A stretch of 64,000 nucleotides of DNA, from the NCBI RefSeq assembly GCF_018603885.1, contig NZ_JAHGAW010000001.1:434001-498000 (forward strand), in the 5' to 3' direction. The DNA is from Sphingobium nicotianae (GTDB taxonomy: Bacteria > Pseudomonadota > Alphaproteobacteria > Sphingomonadales > Sphingomonadaceae). The notes beneath the pieces are model-generated. The model had not been told where the DNA came from. It was given only the letters and a program-made list of their open reading frames with translations, and ran no database searches. The position numbers were made by a program, and so were the translations under genes. Below are positions 1 through 7,231 of this stretch, piece by piece; positions within the stretch are counted from its first letter, which is position 1, and the number at the start of each line of letters is the position of its first letter.

Positions 1-1110
1 CATGACCGGGGGCACGGGCCTGACCCGATCCGCGCCGAAATGCGTGGCGAAGACCCCGGCCAGCCGCTCCGTGATCGCCGGCGTGTTGAAGGTCGAAGGC
101 GTGTAATCCTTCTCGGCCGTCATGATCGGCATGCGGTCCTCGGGCACGCCGGCGGCGATCGCCTCGCCCCGCGCGATCCGCTCGATGCCCTTGAGCAGCG
201 CGTCCCGCGCCCCGTCCGAATAGCTGCGCACGGTAATCAGCAGCTTCGCCTGGTCGGGAATGACATTATGCTTGGCGCCCGCGATGAAGCTGCCGACCGT
301 GACCACCGCCGGCTCCTGCGGATCGCGCTCGCGGCTGACCAGGGTCTGGAGACTGGTGACGATGCGGCTCGCGATGACGATAGGATCCTTCGTCATGTGC
401 GGATAGGCGCCATGGCCGCCGACGCCGCGCACGGTCAGGTCGATGCTGTCGACATTGGCCAGCGCCCAGTCCTTGGGATAGCCGATCGTCCCGGCCGGCA
501 GCTCGGCGCTGTCATGGAAGGCGATGACATAATCGGGCTTGGGAAAGCGGGTGAACAGGCCGTCCTCGATCATGGCCTTGGCGCCCAGGCCGATCTCCTC
601 GGCAGGCTGCAGGATCATGACGAGGGTGCCGGACCATCTGTCCTTCATCGCCGACAGCGTCTGCGCCGCGCCGATCCAGGCGGACATGTGCGTATCGTGC
701 CCGCAGGCATGCATGACCGGGCTCTCGATGCCGTCACGCGTGGTGGCGACGACCTTCGACGCGAAGGGCAGACCGGTCTTCTCGGCGAGCGGCAGCGCGT
801 CCATGTCTGCGCGGATCATCAGCACCGGGCCAGTGCCGTTCCTGAGCACCGCGACGACGCCGGTCTGGCCGACCTTCTCGGTCACGGCGAAGCCCAGCTT
901 CCTCGCCCGCGCGGCGAGCTTGGCGGCGGTCTGCACTTCCTGGAAGCTCAGCTCGGGATGCGCATGCAGATCGCGGTAGAGCTCGATCAGGCCGGGCATT
1001 GCGCCGTCGATGCGGGCGTCGACATCGTCGGCTGCGGCGGCTGGACTGCTCAACGTCATCAATGCTCCTCCGATGAGGCAGGCGAGCCGGGCCGCCCTGG
1101 ACTGTCTCAT
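1..1110 (-). CDS. M20-family metal-dependent amidohydrolase, C-terminus cut by window edge
   Basis: Hydrolyses N-acyl amino acids or related amides in the hippurate hydrolase/IAA-amino-acid hydrolase branch of M20; the substrate is not predictable. The 370 codons present start with MRQSRAARLACLIGG and an Ala-rich hydrophobic stretch ending near AAA-DD, a signal peptide that implies periplasmic location. Metal and catalytic motifs are visible: RADMDALP, HACGHDTHMS and LQPAEEIGLGA, followed by the dimerisation-domain GGHGAYPH. The reading frame is open to base 1, so the stop lies outside the window. Start chosen at the ATG that gives a complete signal peptide. Family assignment is firm. Confidence 0.93.
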   Translation of the reverse strand, partial: MRQSRAARLACLIGGALMTLSSPAAAADDVDARIDGAMPGLIELYRDLHAHPELSFQEVQTAAKLAARARKLGFAVTEKVGQTGVVAVLRNGTGPVLMIRADMDALPLAEKTGLPFASKVVATTRDGIESPVMHACGHDTHMSAWIGAAQTLSAMKDRWSGTLVMILQPAEEIGLGAKAMIEDGLFTRFPKPDYVIAFHDSAELPAGTIGYPKDWALANVDSIDLTVRGVGGHGAYPHMTKDPIVIASRIVTSLQTLVSRERDPQEPAVVTVGSFIAGAKHNVIPDQAKLLITVRSYSDGARDALLKGIERIARGEAIAAGVPEDRMPIMTAEKDYTPSTFNTPAITERLAGVFATHFGADRVRPVPPVM

Positions 1111-1228
1111 GAATGGGTCTCCCTCTTGAGAGCGAGCATAAGCGGTTTTGGCGAGGGGGAAAGGGGCGGCGGGAGGTTTGTCATGACGAGCGCTCTTGCG
1201 AACGCCCTGTCCTACTCCCGTCGGATGA

Positions 1229-2674
1229 TTATTCCGCCGCCTCGGATGCATCATTGGCAGGAGCAGCCCCTTCGCCCGACCCGAGCTCCGGCAATCTTGC
1301 CAGCGCCTCGACCGGTTCCATCGCATCGATCTCGCGCGAGCCGGTCTCGACGCTCAGTTCCTTGAAGCGGCGGCCTGTGACCAGCACGCGATTCTCGAAG
1401 CTGGAGACAAACCGGTTGTAATGCCCCACCGAGCCGTTGAGGCTGCGCCCGAGCGCGGACAAGTGCCCGGCCGCGACCGACAGCCGCTCATACATCTCCT
1501 TGCCGAGCACACCGATCGCCTGCGCCTGCTCGGCCAGCTTCTCCTGCCGCCAGACGCTCGCGACAGTGCGGGTGATGGCGATGAGATTGGTCGGCGTCGC
1601 CAGCAGCACGCGCCGCTCGAACGCCCATTCCCACAGCGCGGCATCCTGCTCCAGCGCGGCGGAGAGGAAATGCTCGCCGGGGATGAACATCACCACATAG
1701 TCCGCCGCCTTGCCGAAGCGCGTCCAGTAATCCTTGGCGCCAAGCTGCTGCGCGTGGAGGCGGATCGCGGCGGCATGGGCGCGCAGATGGCCGAGGCGCG
1801 CGGTATCGTCGGCCGCCTCGCTGGCATCCTGATAGGCATTGAGCGAGCATTTCGCGTCGATGATCAGCTCGCGCCCACCCGGCAGGCGCACGATCACGTC
1901 CGGCCGCAGTCGCCCGTCCTCGGTGTCGACCGAGACTTCGCGCAGATAGTCGATATGCTCGGAGAGACCGGCCTGCTCGAGCAGATTGTGGAGCGACTGC
2001 TCGCCCCAGCGCCCTCGCGCCTTGGGGCTGGAACGCAGGGCATTGACCAGCCGCTGCGTCTCGTCCCGCACCTGCCCCTGCCCGCTGCGGACCAACTCGA
2101 TCGACTCGCGCAGCGCCGCATAGCTGTCCACCCGCTCCTTCTCGACGCGGCCGAGGCCTTCCTCATAGCGCTTGAGCGTCGTCTCGACAGGCTGCAGCAG
2201 CGCCTTCAGGCTCGCCTCGCTCTTCTCGTGCGCCTGATTGAAACGATGATCGGCTCGCTCGATCAGGGCGCGCTGCGCCTCGCCCAGCAGCTTGCCGGCA
2301 GTCTCGCTGAACTGCGCCGAGAGCTGCTCGCGCGCCTCGTTGAGCGCCTTGATCTGCGCTTCGAAGCCTTCCGTCCGCGCGGCATGATCGGCACGGATCG
2401 CGGCCAGCGTCCGCTCCGCCTGTTCGCGCGCCGCCGTGGTCAGCTCCAGCTTGGTGCGCAGCTCGTCCGCCTGCCCGGCCCGTTCCTGCGCGACGAAGAG
2501 GTCGCGGATCGCCGCGGTCCGCATCTCCTCCACCGTCGCCAGCCGGTCGGCCAGCGCCCGCCGCTCGGCCTCGACCGGCGCAGCCATGCGCGCGCGGATC
2601 AGCCAGCCGGCGAGCAGTCCGACGAGGGTCGCGGCGAAAATGAGACTGAGCGCAAGCGGAGACACGGGCCACAC
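1229..2674 (-). CDS. rmuC: DNA recombination protein RmuC
   Basis: RmuC limits recombination between inverted repeats and is predicted to be a membrane-tethered nuclease-like protein. The 481-residue product has an N-terminal membrane helix (about residues 5-27), a long Glu/Arg/Ala coiled coil (about 30-180) and the conserved RmuC domain with GRWGEQSLHNLLEQAGL, RPDVIVRLPGG and IDAKCSLNAY, which resembles the restriction-endonuclease fold. Length and domain order are normal. The start is a GTG directly preceded by AGGAAA; spacing is tight, so a nearby alternative start is possible. The gene appears monocistronic. Confidence 0.95.
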   Translation of the reverse strand: MWPVSPLALSLIFAATLVGLLAGWLIRARMAAPVEAERRALADRLATVEEMRTAAIRDLFVAQERAGQADELRTKLELTTAAREQAERTLAAIRADHAARTEGFEAQIKALNEAREQLSAQFSETAGKLLGEAQRALIERADHRFNQAHEKSEASLKALLQPVETTLKRYEEGLGRVEKERVDSYAALRESIELVRSGQGQVRDETQRLVNALRSSPKARGRWGEQSLHNLLEQAGLSEHIDYLREVSVDTEDGRLRPDVIVRLPGGRELIIDAKCSLNAYQDASEAADDTARLGHLRAHAAAIRLHAQQLGAKDYWTRFGKAADYVVMFIPGEHFLSAALEQDAALWEWAFERRVLLATPTNLIAITRTVASVWRQEKLAEQAQAIGVLGKEMYERLSVAAGHLSALGRSLNGSVGHYNRFVSSFENRVLVTGRRFKELSVETGSREIDAMEPVEALARLPELGSGEGAAPANDASEAAE

Positions 2675-2732
2675 TTTCCTGGATGGGAACGAAAAGAGAA
2701 CCTATCGCCTCATCGCTCCTGGCGCAAGCGCC

Positions 2733-3245
2733 TCACTTCTTCGGCTTCCTGGCATTCTCTTCGAAGAACTTGGGCACCTCGCCCAGCATCGAGTCCCACC
2801 AGGCCAGGATATCGGCGAAATTCTCCGGCGTGATCCCGCCGATCGTCGCCACGTCGTAGCTCAGACGGGAATATTTGCCGTCCTCATAGGCCATCTGGAG
2901 GAACCGCTTCCTGGTGTTCCAAAGATTGGCCAGCTCCTGGCCGTTGCTGATCACGTCGTCGAAGCTGATGTAGAATTGCAGGGAGTCGCACAGGCTGCCC
3001 TCGGTGCAACCGTAGAAATAAATGTCGTATTTATAGCCATTGGCCTCGCTGTGGATCAGCGGGGCGCCGTTGGCGTCCTTGGCGAGCTCCGCCTTGTGGC
3101 CCGCTTTGACGATGGCCGCGACCACCGTCTGGGGCACGGTCGCACAGACCAGCCCCTTGCCGCAGACCGTCGTATCATTCGCCAGCGCCGCCCCGCCCGC
3201 CATAAAAAACAGCAGGGCGCCGCCGATCCATTTCAGAAGAGCCAT
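2733..3245 (-). CDS. secreted YbjN-domain protein (paralogue 1)
   Basis: A 170-residue protein with a clear signal peptide (MALLKWIGGALLFFMAGGAALA). The rest resembles YbjN/type III secretion chaperone-like domains: an alpha/beta segment YKYDIYFYGC, then LQFYISFDD, LANLWNTRKRF and an NFADILAWWDSML tail. Four cysteines in the mature part could form disulfides. The function of periplasmic YbjN proteins is unknown. The next upstream gene is a close paralogue in the same orientation with 91 bp between them, so the pair arose by tandem duplication. It ends 58 bp from rmuC. Confidence 0.8.
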   Translation of the reverse strand: MALLKWIGGALLFFMAGGAALANDTTVCGKGLVCATVPQTVVAAIVKAGHKAELAKDANGAPLIHSEANGYKYDIYFYGCTEGSLCDSLQFYISFDDVISNGQELANLWNTRKRFLQMAYEDGKYSRLSYDVATIGGITPENFADILAWWDSMLGEVPKFFEENARKPKK

Positions 3246-3336
3246 ATTTCCCCCAAGTTTGATATCCCGTCCGGTGACGTGGCTGCCGTTCTTGCCGGGG
3301 CGCTGGGGTCACGCAAGCGGGATCAGCCCGACTCGC

Positions 3337-3849
3337 TCATTTCCCGGCGGGATGCTCCTTGAAGAAACGGCCGAGCTGGCCCAGCATCGTGGCCCACCAA
3401 TCGATCACGTCGGCGAAATTCTTCTGGTTGAGTCCGCCCAACGTTGTCACGTCATAGCTGAAGCTCAGCGACCTGTCGGACGGGTCGAACGACATCTGGC
3501 TGAACCGTTTGTCCTTGTTCCACAGATTGGCGAGCTCGGCCGAATTGGCGCCGTCATCGTCGTTGAAGGTGATGTTGAACTGGATGGAGGCGCAGGCGGC
3601 GCCCTTCTCGCACTCGTAGAAATAGATCCAGAACTTGTAGCCGCTGGCCGCGCTCTCGATCATCGGGTTGCCGCTTTTGCTCTTGGAGAGCACGCCCTTG
3701 TAGCCGGCCGCCTGCAATGCATCGACGACGGTCTGCGGGCTGCTCGCGCAGACCATGGCCTTGGCGCAGGGCTCCGTGTCGGCCGCGCCGGCGCTGGCCG
3801 TGGCGAGGCCGGCCGCCAGCACGCAGCCGGCCAGATATGTCCATCGCAT
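3337..3849 (-). CDS. secreted YbjN-domain protein (paralogue 2)
   Basis: A 170-residue paralogue of the following gene; they share AxxVCASxPQTVV, GYK(F/Y)xIYFYxC, LANLWNxxKRF and the NFADxxxWWxxML tail. The start is set at the ATG giving MRWTYLAGCVLAAGLATASAGA, a good signal peptide preceded by GAGGGGAA; an upstream in-frame ATG would add 23 Arg-rich residues with no support. Cysteine positions match paralogue 1, so disulfide-bonded periplasmic domains are likely. Function unknown. Confidence 0.8.
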   Translation of the reverse strand: MRWTYLAGCVLAAGLATASAGAADTEPCAKAMVCASSPQTVVDALQAAGYKGVLSKSKSGNPMIESAASGYKFWIYFYECEKGAACASIQFNITFNDDDGANSAELANLWNKDKRFSQMSFDPSDRSLSFSYDVTTLGGLNQKNFADVIDWWATMLGQLGRFFKEHPAGK

Positions 3850-3924
3850 CGATCGTTCCCCTCTGCCGCGAATCCTGGACGCCAGTCTAGCCCGGCGCGG
3901 GGTCCTCGCAAACCTCAACGCCGC

Positions 3925-5130
3925 TCAGAGGGCGAGCGCTGCTCCGACCGGCAGGGGACCGCCGACGATCCGCCGCGAGATGACGGCCGACATCGTTGCC
4001 GTGGACGGATTCTCCATGGCCTTGCGCGTGGCCTCGCGCTGCTGTGCGCGCACGGCCGGATCGGGCTCGCTCATCTGCTTCTTGAAATGCTGGGCGCTGG
4101 GCGAGGTGATCTCCAGGAAGATGCGCCGCCGCTCGCGCGCATAATGGTCCAGCGCTTCCTCGCCCACATGACCATGCATGACCGCACCGAGCAGCTGGAA
4201 CAGCGCATTGGCATCCATAAGGCCGGTGGTGAGGCCGAGGCCTCCGCACGGGTTGCAGGCATGGGCCGCATCGCCGGCGAGCAGGACGCGATCGACGCGG
4301 AAGCTCGGCGCGCTGCGCTCATGGCAGCGATAGGGCGCGGCCTGGACGATCTTATAGTCCGTCTCGGGCGGCATGAAGGCGCGGTAATGGGCGGGGACAC
4401 GTTCCCACATCGTCTCCTCGTCGAGCCGGCCATCCTCGCCATAGGTCAGCCGCCAGAGATTGCCGCGGCTGAGCCGTGCGATCACCGCCCAGTTGACGGG
4501 ATCGATCACCATATTGGTGTCGAAATAGCCGAGCGCGCGCAGATCGACCTCGACGTTGGTGGCGATAAAGCGCTCCGGCCAGGTGAACCCCTCGAACGGC
4601 AGGCCGAGCAGATGCCGCACCGTGCTGCGCGCGCCGTCCGCGCCGATCACCCAGCGCGCGCTGATCTGCTTGCGCCCGTCCGGCGTCTCGACTCCGAGCA
4701 TGACGCGCTCGCCATCCTGCACCAGCCCTTCCAGCCGATGGTTCCAGTGCACCCGCGTATTGGGCAGGCGCGCGAGATGATCGGCGATGACAGCGGCCAG
4801 CTCATGCTGCCCGAAGTGCAGGTTGAACTTGTATTTCTGCTCCGGCAGCGCCGCCTTCTCATAATTGAAGGCGATGATGTCGCCGGTCTCGGGATAGCGC
4901 ATAGCGAGACCGTGGCAGTGGAAGGCGATCGCCATGCAATCGTCGATTACGCCGAGCCGATCGAGCAGTTCCATCGTGACCGGATGATAGATCGCGGCGC
5001 GCGGCGAATTGACGATGCCCGGCTCGGCATCGATCAGCGTCACGTCGATTCCCTGCCGCGCCAGGCCCAGGGCTGTCACGAACCCGACCGGTCCCGCGCC
5101 GACGATCACGACGTCCCGCTGTTCTGTCAT
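3925..5130 (-). CDS. FAD-dependent aromatic-ring monooxygenase (PheA/TfdB-like)
   Basis: Flavoprotein monooxygenase of the group that includes phenol/3-hydroxyphenylpropionate hydroxylases, which use NAD(P)H and O2 to hydroxylate phenolic compounds. In the 401 residues are the dinucleotide-binding GAGPVGFVTALGLA near the N-terminus, the DG motif GADGARSTVR near residue 165, and the second FAD motif LLAGDAAHACNPCGGLGLTTGL near 290. It lacks the C-terminal thioredoxin-like domain of larger phenol hydroxylases. No aromatic catabolic partners are adjacent, so the substrate is unknown. Confidence 0.87.
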   Translation of the reverse strand: MTEQRDVVIVGAGPVGFVTALGLARQGIDVTLIDAEPGIVNSPRAAIYHPVTMELLDRLGVIDDCMAIAFHCHGLAMRYPETGDIIAFNYEKAALPEQKYKFNLHFGQHELAAVIADHLARLPNTRVHWNHRLEGLVQDGERVMLGVETPDGRKQISARWVIGADGARSTVRHLLGLPFEGFTWPERFIATNVEVDLRALGYFDTNMVIDPVNWAVIARLSRGNLWRLTYGEDGRLDEETMWERVPAHYRAFMPPETDYKIVQAAPYRCHERSAPSFRVDRVLLAGDAAHACNPCGGLGLTTGLMDANALFQLLGAVMHGHVGEEALDHYARERRRIFLEITSPSAQHFKKQMSEPDPAVRAQQREATRKAMENPSTATMSAVISRRIVGGPLPVGAALAL

Positions 5131-5264
5131 ATGTTTCCCTCACTCGGCGCGCTCTCTGGCGAGTCCGTTCCGCAAGACAGCCTGCGCGCCGGGCTGGGTC
5201 TTGTCAATTTGGGCTGCGACGCTTCGTGGCCGGGGTGAAACGGCTGAAGCGAGCCTGCACATTT

Positions 5265-5279
5265 GTTCTCTTTATGTTC
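5265..5279 (+). promoter_or_regulatory. LexA (SOS) box, alphaproteobacterial GTTC-N7-GTTC
   Basis: Exact GTTC, 7 bp, GTTC direct repeat, 10 bp upstream of the ATG of the truncated radical-SAM gene. This is the LexA operator form known from Caulobacter and Rhodobacter. Its position over the start region predicts SOS-inducible, LexA-repressed transcription of the original gene. A chance match cannot be excluded, but the placement next to a COG1533 (spore photoproduct lyase-like) gene is sensible. Confidence 0.6.
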
Positions 5280-5289
5280 TTTTTCCGCC

Positions 5290-5544
5290 ATGCCCCTGAT
5301 CAAGGGCCGCGGTGCCCCGTCCAATGTCGGTTCGTCACGTTTCAGCTTGCCCGCGCGGCAGGTCGATGGCGACTGGATGGACTTTCGGCTGGAGGACGAG
5401 GACGCCCCGCCCCCGCTGCGCACCACGATCACCGAGGAGCGCGCCCGGACGATCATCACGCGCAACACATCGCCGGACGTCGGCTTCGACCAGTCGATCA
5501 ATGCCTATCGCGGCTGCGAGCACCCCCGCAACGGTTGCAACTGA
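5290..5544 (+). pseudogene. 5' fragment of PA0069-family radical SAM gene
   Basis: It starts at an ATG (MPLIKGRGAPSNVGSSRF) and matches the intact gene at 5915 over its first 78 residues, with about half of them identical: GRGA, DGDW, LRTT, TIITRN, SPD.GF, QSINA and GCEH. It breaks inside the radical-SAM cysteine motif: GCEH is followed by PRNGCN and a stop, while the intact gene continues GCEHGCIYCF. Codon use is GC-rich like the neighbourhood, so this looks like the original resident 5' end. It retains a consensus LexA box upstream. Confidence 0.8.
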
Positions 5545-5820
5545 CTAGGGAATGCTTCGACGATTGAGGTAAGCAACCTGCTCCCTCGCCTCCTGGTCGG
5601 TGTAAAAAGTATCGGGACAATCTACTGGCGGCTTGTAATCTCCATAACCAAGCCGCTCTCGGTATGATTGCATCGCCTCAAACCACGATGACGCACGGAG
5701 ACGGAAAACAAAGCGAGCATCGGGAAAAAGAGTCGGCCTCAACTGATCGGAGCGTTCTTGCACGATGCCGAACTCTCCACCGTCATCGCTTTCCCAATAC
5801 TCGTGCAACAGCTCAGCCAT
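5545..5820 (-). CDS. hypothetical protein carried by the insertion
   Basis: A 91-residue protein starting MAELLHEYWESDDGGEFG and ending AREQVAYLNRRSIP. It is acidic in the first third and has FVFRLRASSWFEAMQSYRERLGYG in the middle. The frame is open further upstream (PLFVAVAKYEH precedes the ATG and looks coding), so the true start may be a GTG or ATG up to 5949. Base composition is lower in GC than the flanks. I do not recognise the family. It is the only gene wholly inside the insertion, transcribed away from the substitute radical-SAM promoter, and its stop lies 22 bp from the left junction. Confidence 0.5.
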   Translation of the reverse strand: MAELLHEYWESDDGGEFGIVQERSDQLRPTLFPDARFVFRLRASSWFEAMQSYRERLGYGDYKPPVDCPDTFYTDQEAREQVAYLNRRSIP

Positions 5821-5890
5821 GTGCTCATATTTAGCCACCGCCACAAACAGGGGCAACCGGCAGTTTGGATCGCGGGCCACTTGCCCTTTT

Positions 5891-5905
5891 GTTTCATATA
5901 TGTTC
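5891..5905 (+). promoter_or_regulatory. degenerate LexA-like box upstream of intact radical SAM gene
   Basis: GTTT-N7-GTTC, one mismatch from the GTTC-N7-GTTC operator, ending 9 bp before the ATG at 5915. The position mirrors the consensus box of the fragment at 5265-5279, and both share TGTTCTCTTT. This suggests the substitute promoter derives from an orthologous SOS-regulated promoter that has drifted. Evidence is the spacing and position only. Confidence 0.3.
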
Positions 5906-5914
5906 TCTTTGCAT

Positions 5915-6982
5915 ATGCCCTTTAAAAACGGTCGCGGCGCGACGAACAATCAGGCGAGCACACGCTTTAACCTCGCTCAACGTGAGGCAGACGGCGATTG
6001 GCTGGACGAGTTTGAGGAAATCGATGGTCCTGCATCAAAGCTCAGAACTACTGTTACCGAACTGAAATCAAAGACGATCATAACGCGCAACAGCTCCCCC
6101 GATATCGGATTTTCCCAATCGATCAACGCGTTCGCCGGCTGCGAGCATGGCTGCATCTACTGCTTTGCGCGGCCGACCCATGCCCGGATGGATCTATCGC
6201 CCGGCCTCGATTTCGAGAGCAGATTGTTCGTGAAACCCGAAGCAGCCAGGTTGCTGCGGGCCGAGCTCGCCAGACCGCGCTATGTCGTCAGGACCATCGC
6301 GATGGGGACCAACACCGATCCCTATCAGCCGATCGAGGGCCGCTATCGCATCACCCGCGCCTGCATCGAGGTGCTCGCCGCCTGTAGGCACCCGTTGATG
6401 ATCACCACCAAGTCCGACCGGGTCACGCGCGATCTCGATCTGCTGGCACCGATGGCCGCGCAGGAACTGGTCGCGGTCGCTCTCTCGGTGACCAGTCTCG
6501 ACCCAGCCCTCTCCCGCAAGCTGGAACCGCGCGCTCCGCATCCGCGCAAGCGCCTCGCCGCGATCCGCGCGCTGAGCGAAGCGGGCGTGCCGGTGAACGC
6601 CTGCATCTCGCCGATCATTCCGGCGATCAACGACATGGAGATTGAGGCGCTGGTCGAGGCGACGGTCGAGGCGGGTGCGCGCTCGGTCTCAAACATCCCA
6701 GTGCGCCTGCCGTTCGAGGTCGCGCCGCTGTTTCGCGAGTGGCTCGCCGAGCATTTCCCCGATCGTGCCGACAAGGTGATGCACCAGATCCAGTCGATCC
6801 GTGGTGGGCGGGACAACGACCCGGACTTTGGAACCCGCATGCGTGGACAGGGGCCCTATGCCGACCTCATCCGCCTGCGCTTCGACAAGGCCCGCGCCCG
6901 GCATGGCATCCACAACGACGGGCGGATCAGCCTACGGAAGGATCTGTTCGTGCCGCCGAGCGATCAGGGACGGCTGTTTTAG
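5915..6982 (+). CDS. PA0069-family radical SAM protein (SplB-like, COG1533)
   Basis: A 355-residue radical S-adenosylmethionine enzyme related to spore photoproduct lyase; the reaction of this subfamily is unknown, though DNA repair is often suggested. It starts MPFKNGRGATNNQ. The [4Fe-4S] motif is CX3CX2C (C76, C80, C83; GCEHGCIYCFARPTHARM). Later conserved blocks are MGTNTDPYQPIEGRYRITR, MITTKSD and CISPIIPAIND. The first ~75 codons are clearly richer in A/T than the remainder, so the gene is a mosaic whose N-terminal part came with the insertion. A longer in-frame start at 5765 is rejected because it overlaps the reverse gene. Confidence 0.9.
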   Translation: MPFKNGRGATNNQASTRFNLAQREADGDWLDEFEEIDGPASKLRTTVTELKSKTIITRNSSPDIGFSQSINAFAGCEHGCIYCFARPTHARMDLSPGLDFESRLFVKPEAARLLRAELARPRYVVRTIAMGTNTDPYQPIEGRYRITRACIEVLAACRHPLMITTKSDRVTRDLDLLAPMAAQELVAVALSVTSLDPALSRKLEPRAPHPRKRLAAIRALSEAGVPVNACISPIIPAINDMEIEALVEATVEAGARSVSNIPVRLPFEVAPLFREWLAEHFPDRADKVMHQIQSIRGGRDNDPDFGTRMRGQGPYADLIRLRFDKARARHGIHNDGRISLRKDLFVPPSDQGRLF

Positions 6983-7231
6983 CCGCATGGACAGATTTCG
7001 TGTCGAGCTGATGTCCGCCTCAAGGAGGCACCTAGCCGAACATCGCCAGAAACAGATCGTTCGCCCAGAGGATCCTGCCGTCGGGCGCAAATTTCTGTGA
7101 CGGCCTGCGAGAGACACGGGACTTGCCGGTCGGTGTCACGCTTTCCGACAGGGACCCCACGCCTTGCTGCGGGTTAGAAGACCCATCGGGTTAAGCGTCC
7201 GCCGTGGATTGCAAATTCTACATGGCTTCGT

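Larger units (their letters stand above)
5523..6147. mobile_element. composite insertion that splits and rebuilds the radical SAM gene
   Basis: The 12-bp sequence cggctgcgagca occurs at 5511-5522 and again at 6136-6147, in both cases encoding the GCE(H) of the Fe-S motif. Between the copies lie a reverse-strand gene, a new promoter region and an alternative, AT-richer 5' end for the radical-SAM gene. Removing the block and one repeat copy would join 5522 to 6148 in frame as GCEH-GCIYCF and recreate one GC-rich gene under the LexA box. No transposase or terminal inverted repeat is visible. Recombination with a divergent allele is an alternative to a true mobile element. Confidence 0.5.

Noticed and set aside
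3040-5238. A 732-codon open frame on the plus strand across the YbjN and FAD monooxygenase genes
   Set aside because: It is a shadow of genes with clear motifs on the minus strand; its own product is low-complexity Arg/Asp/His-rich sequence.
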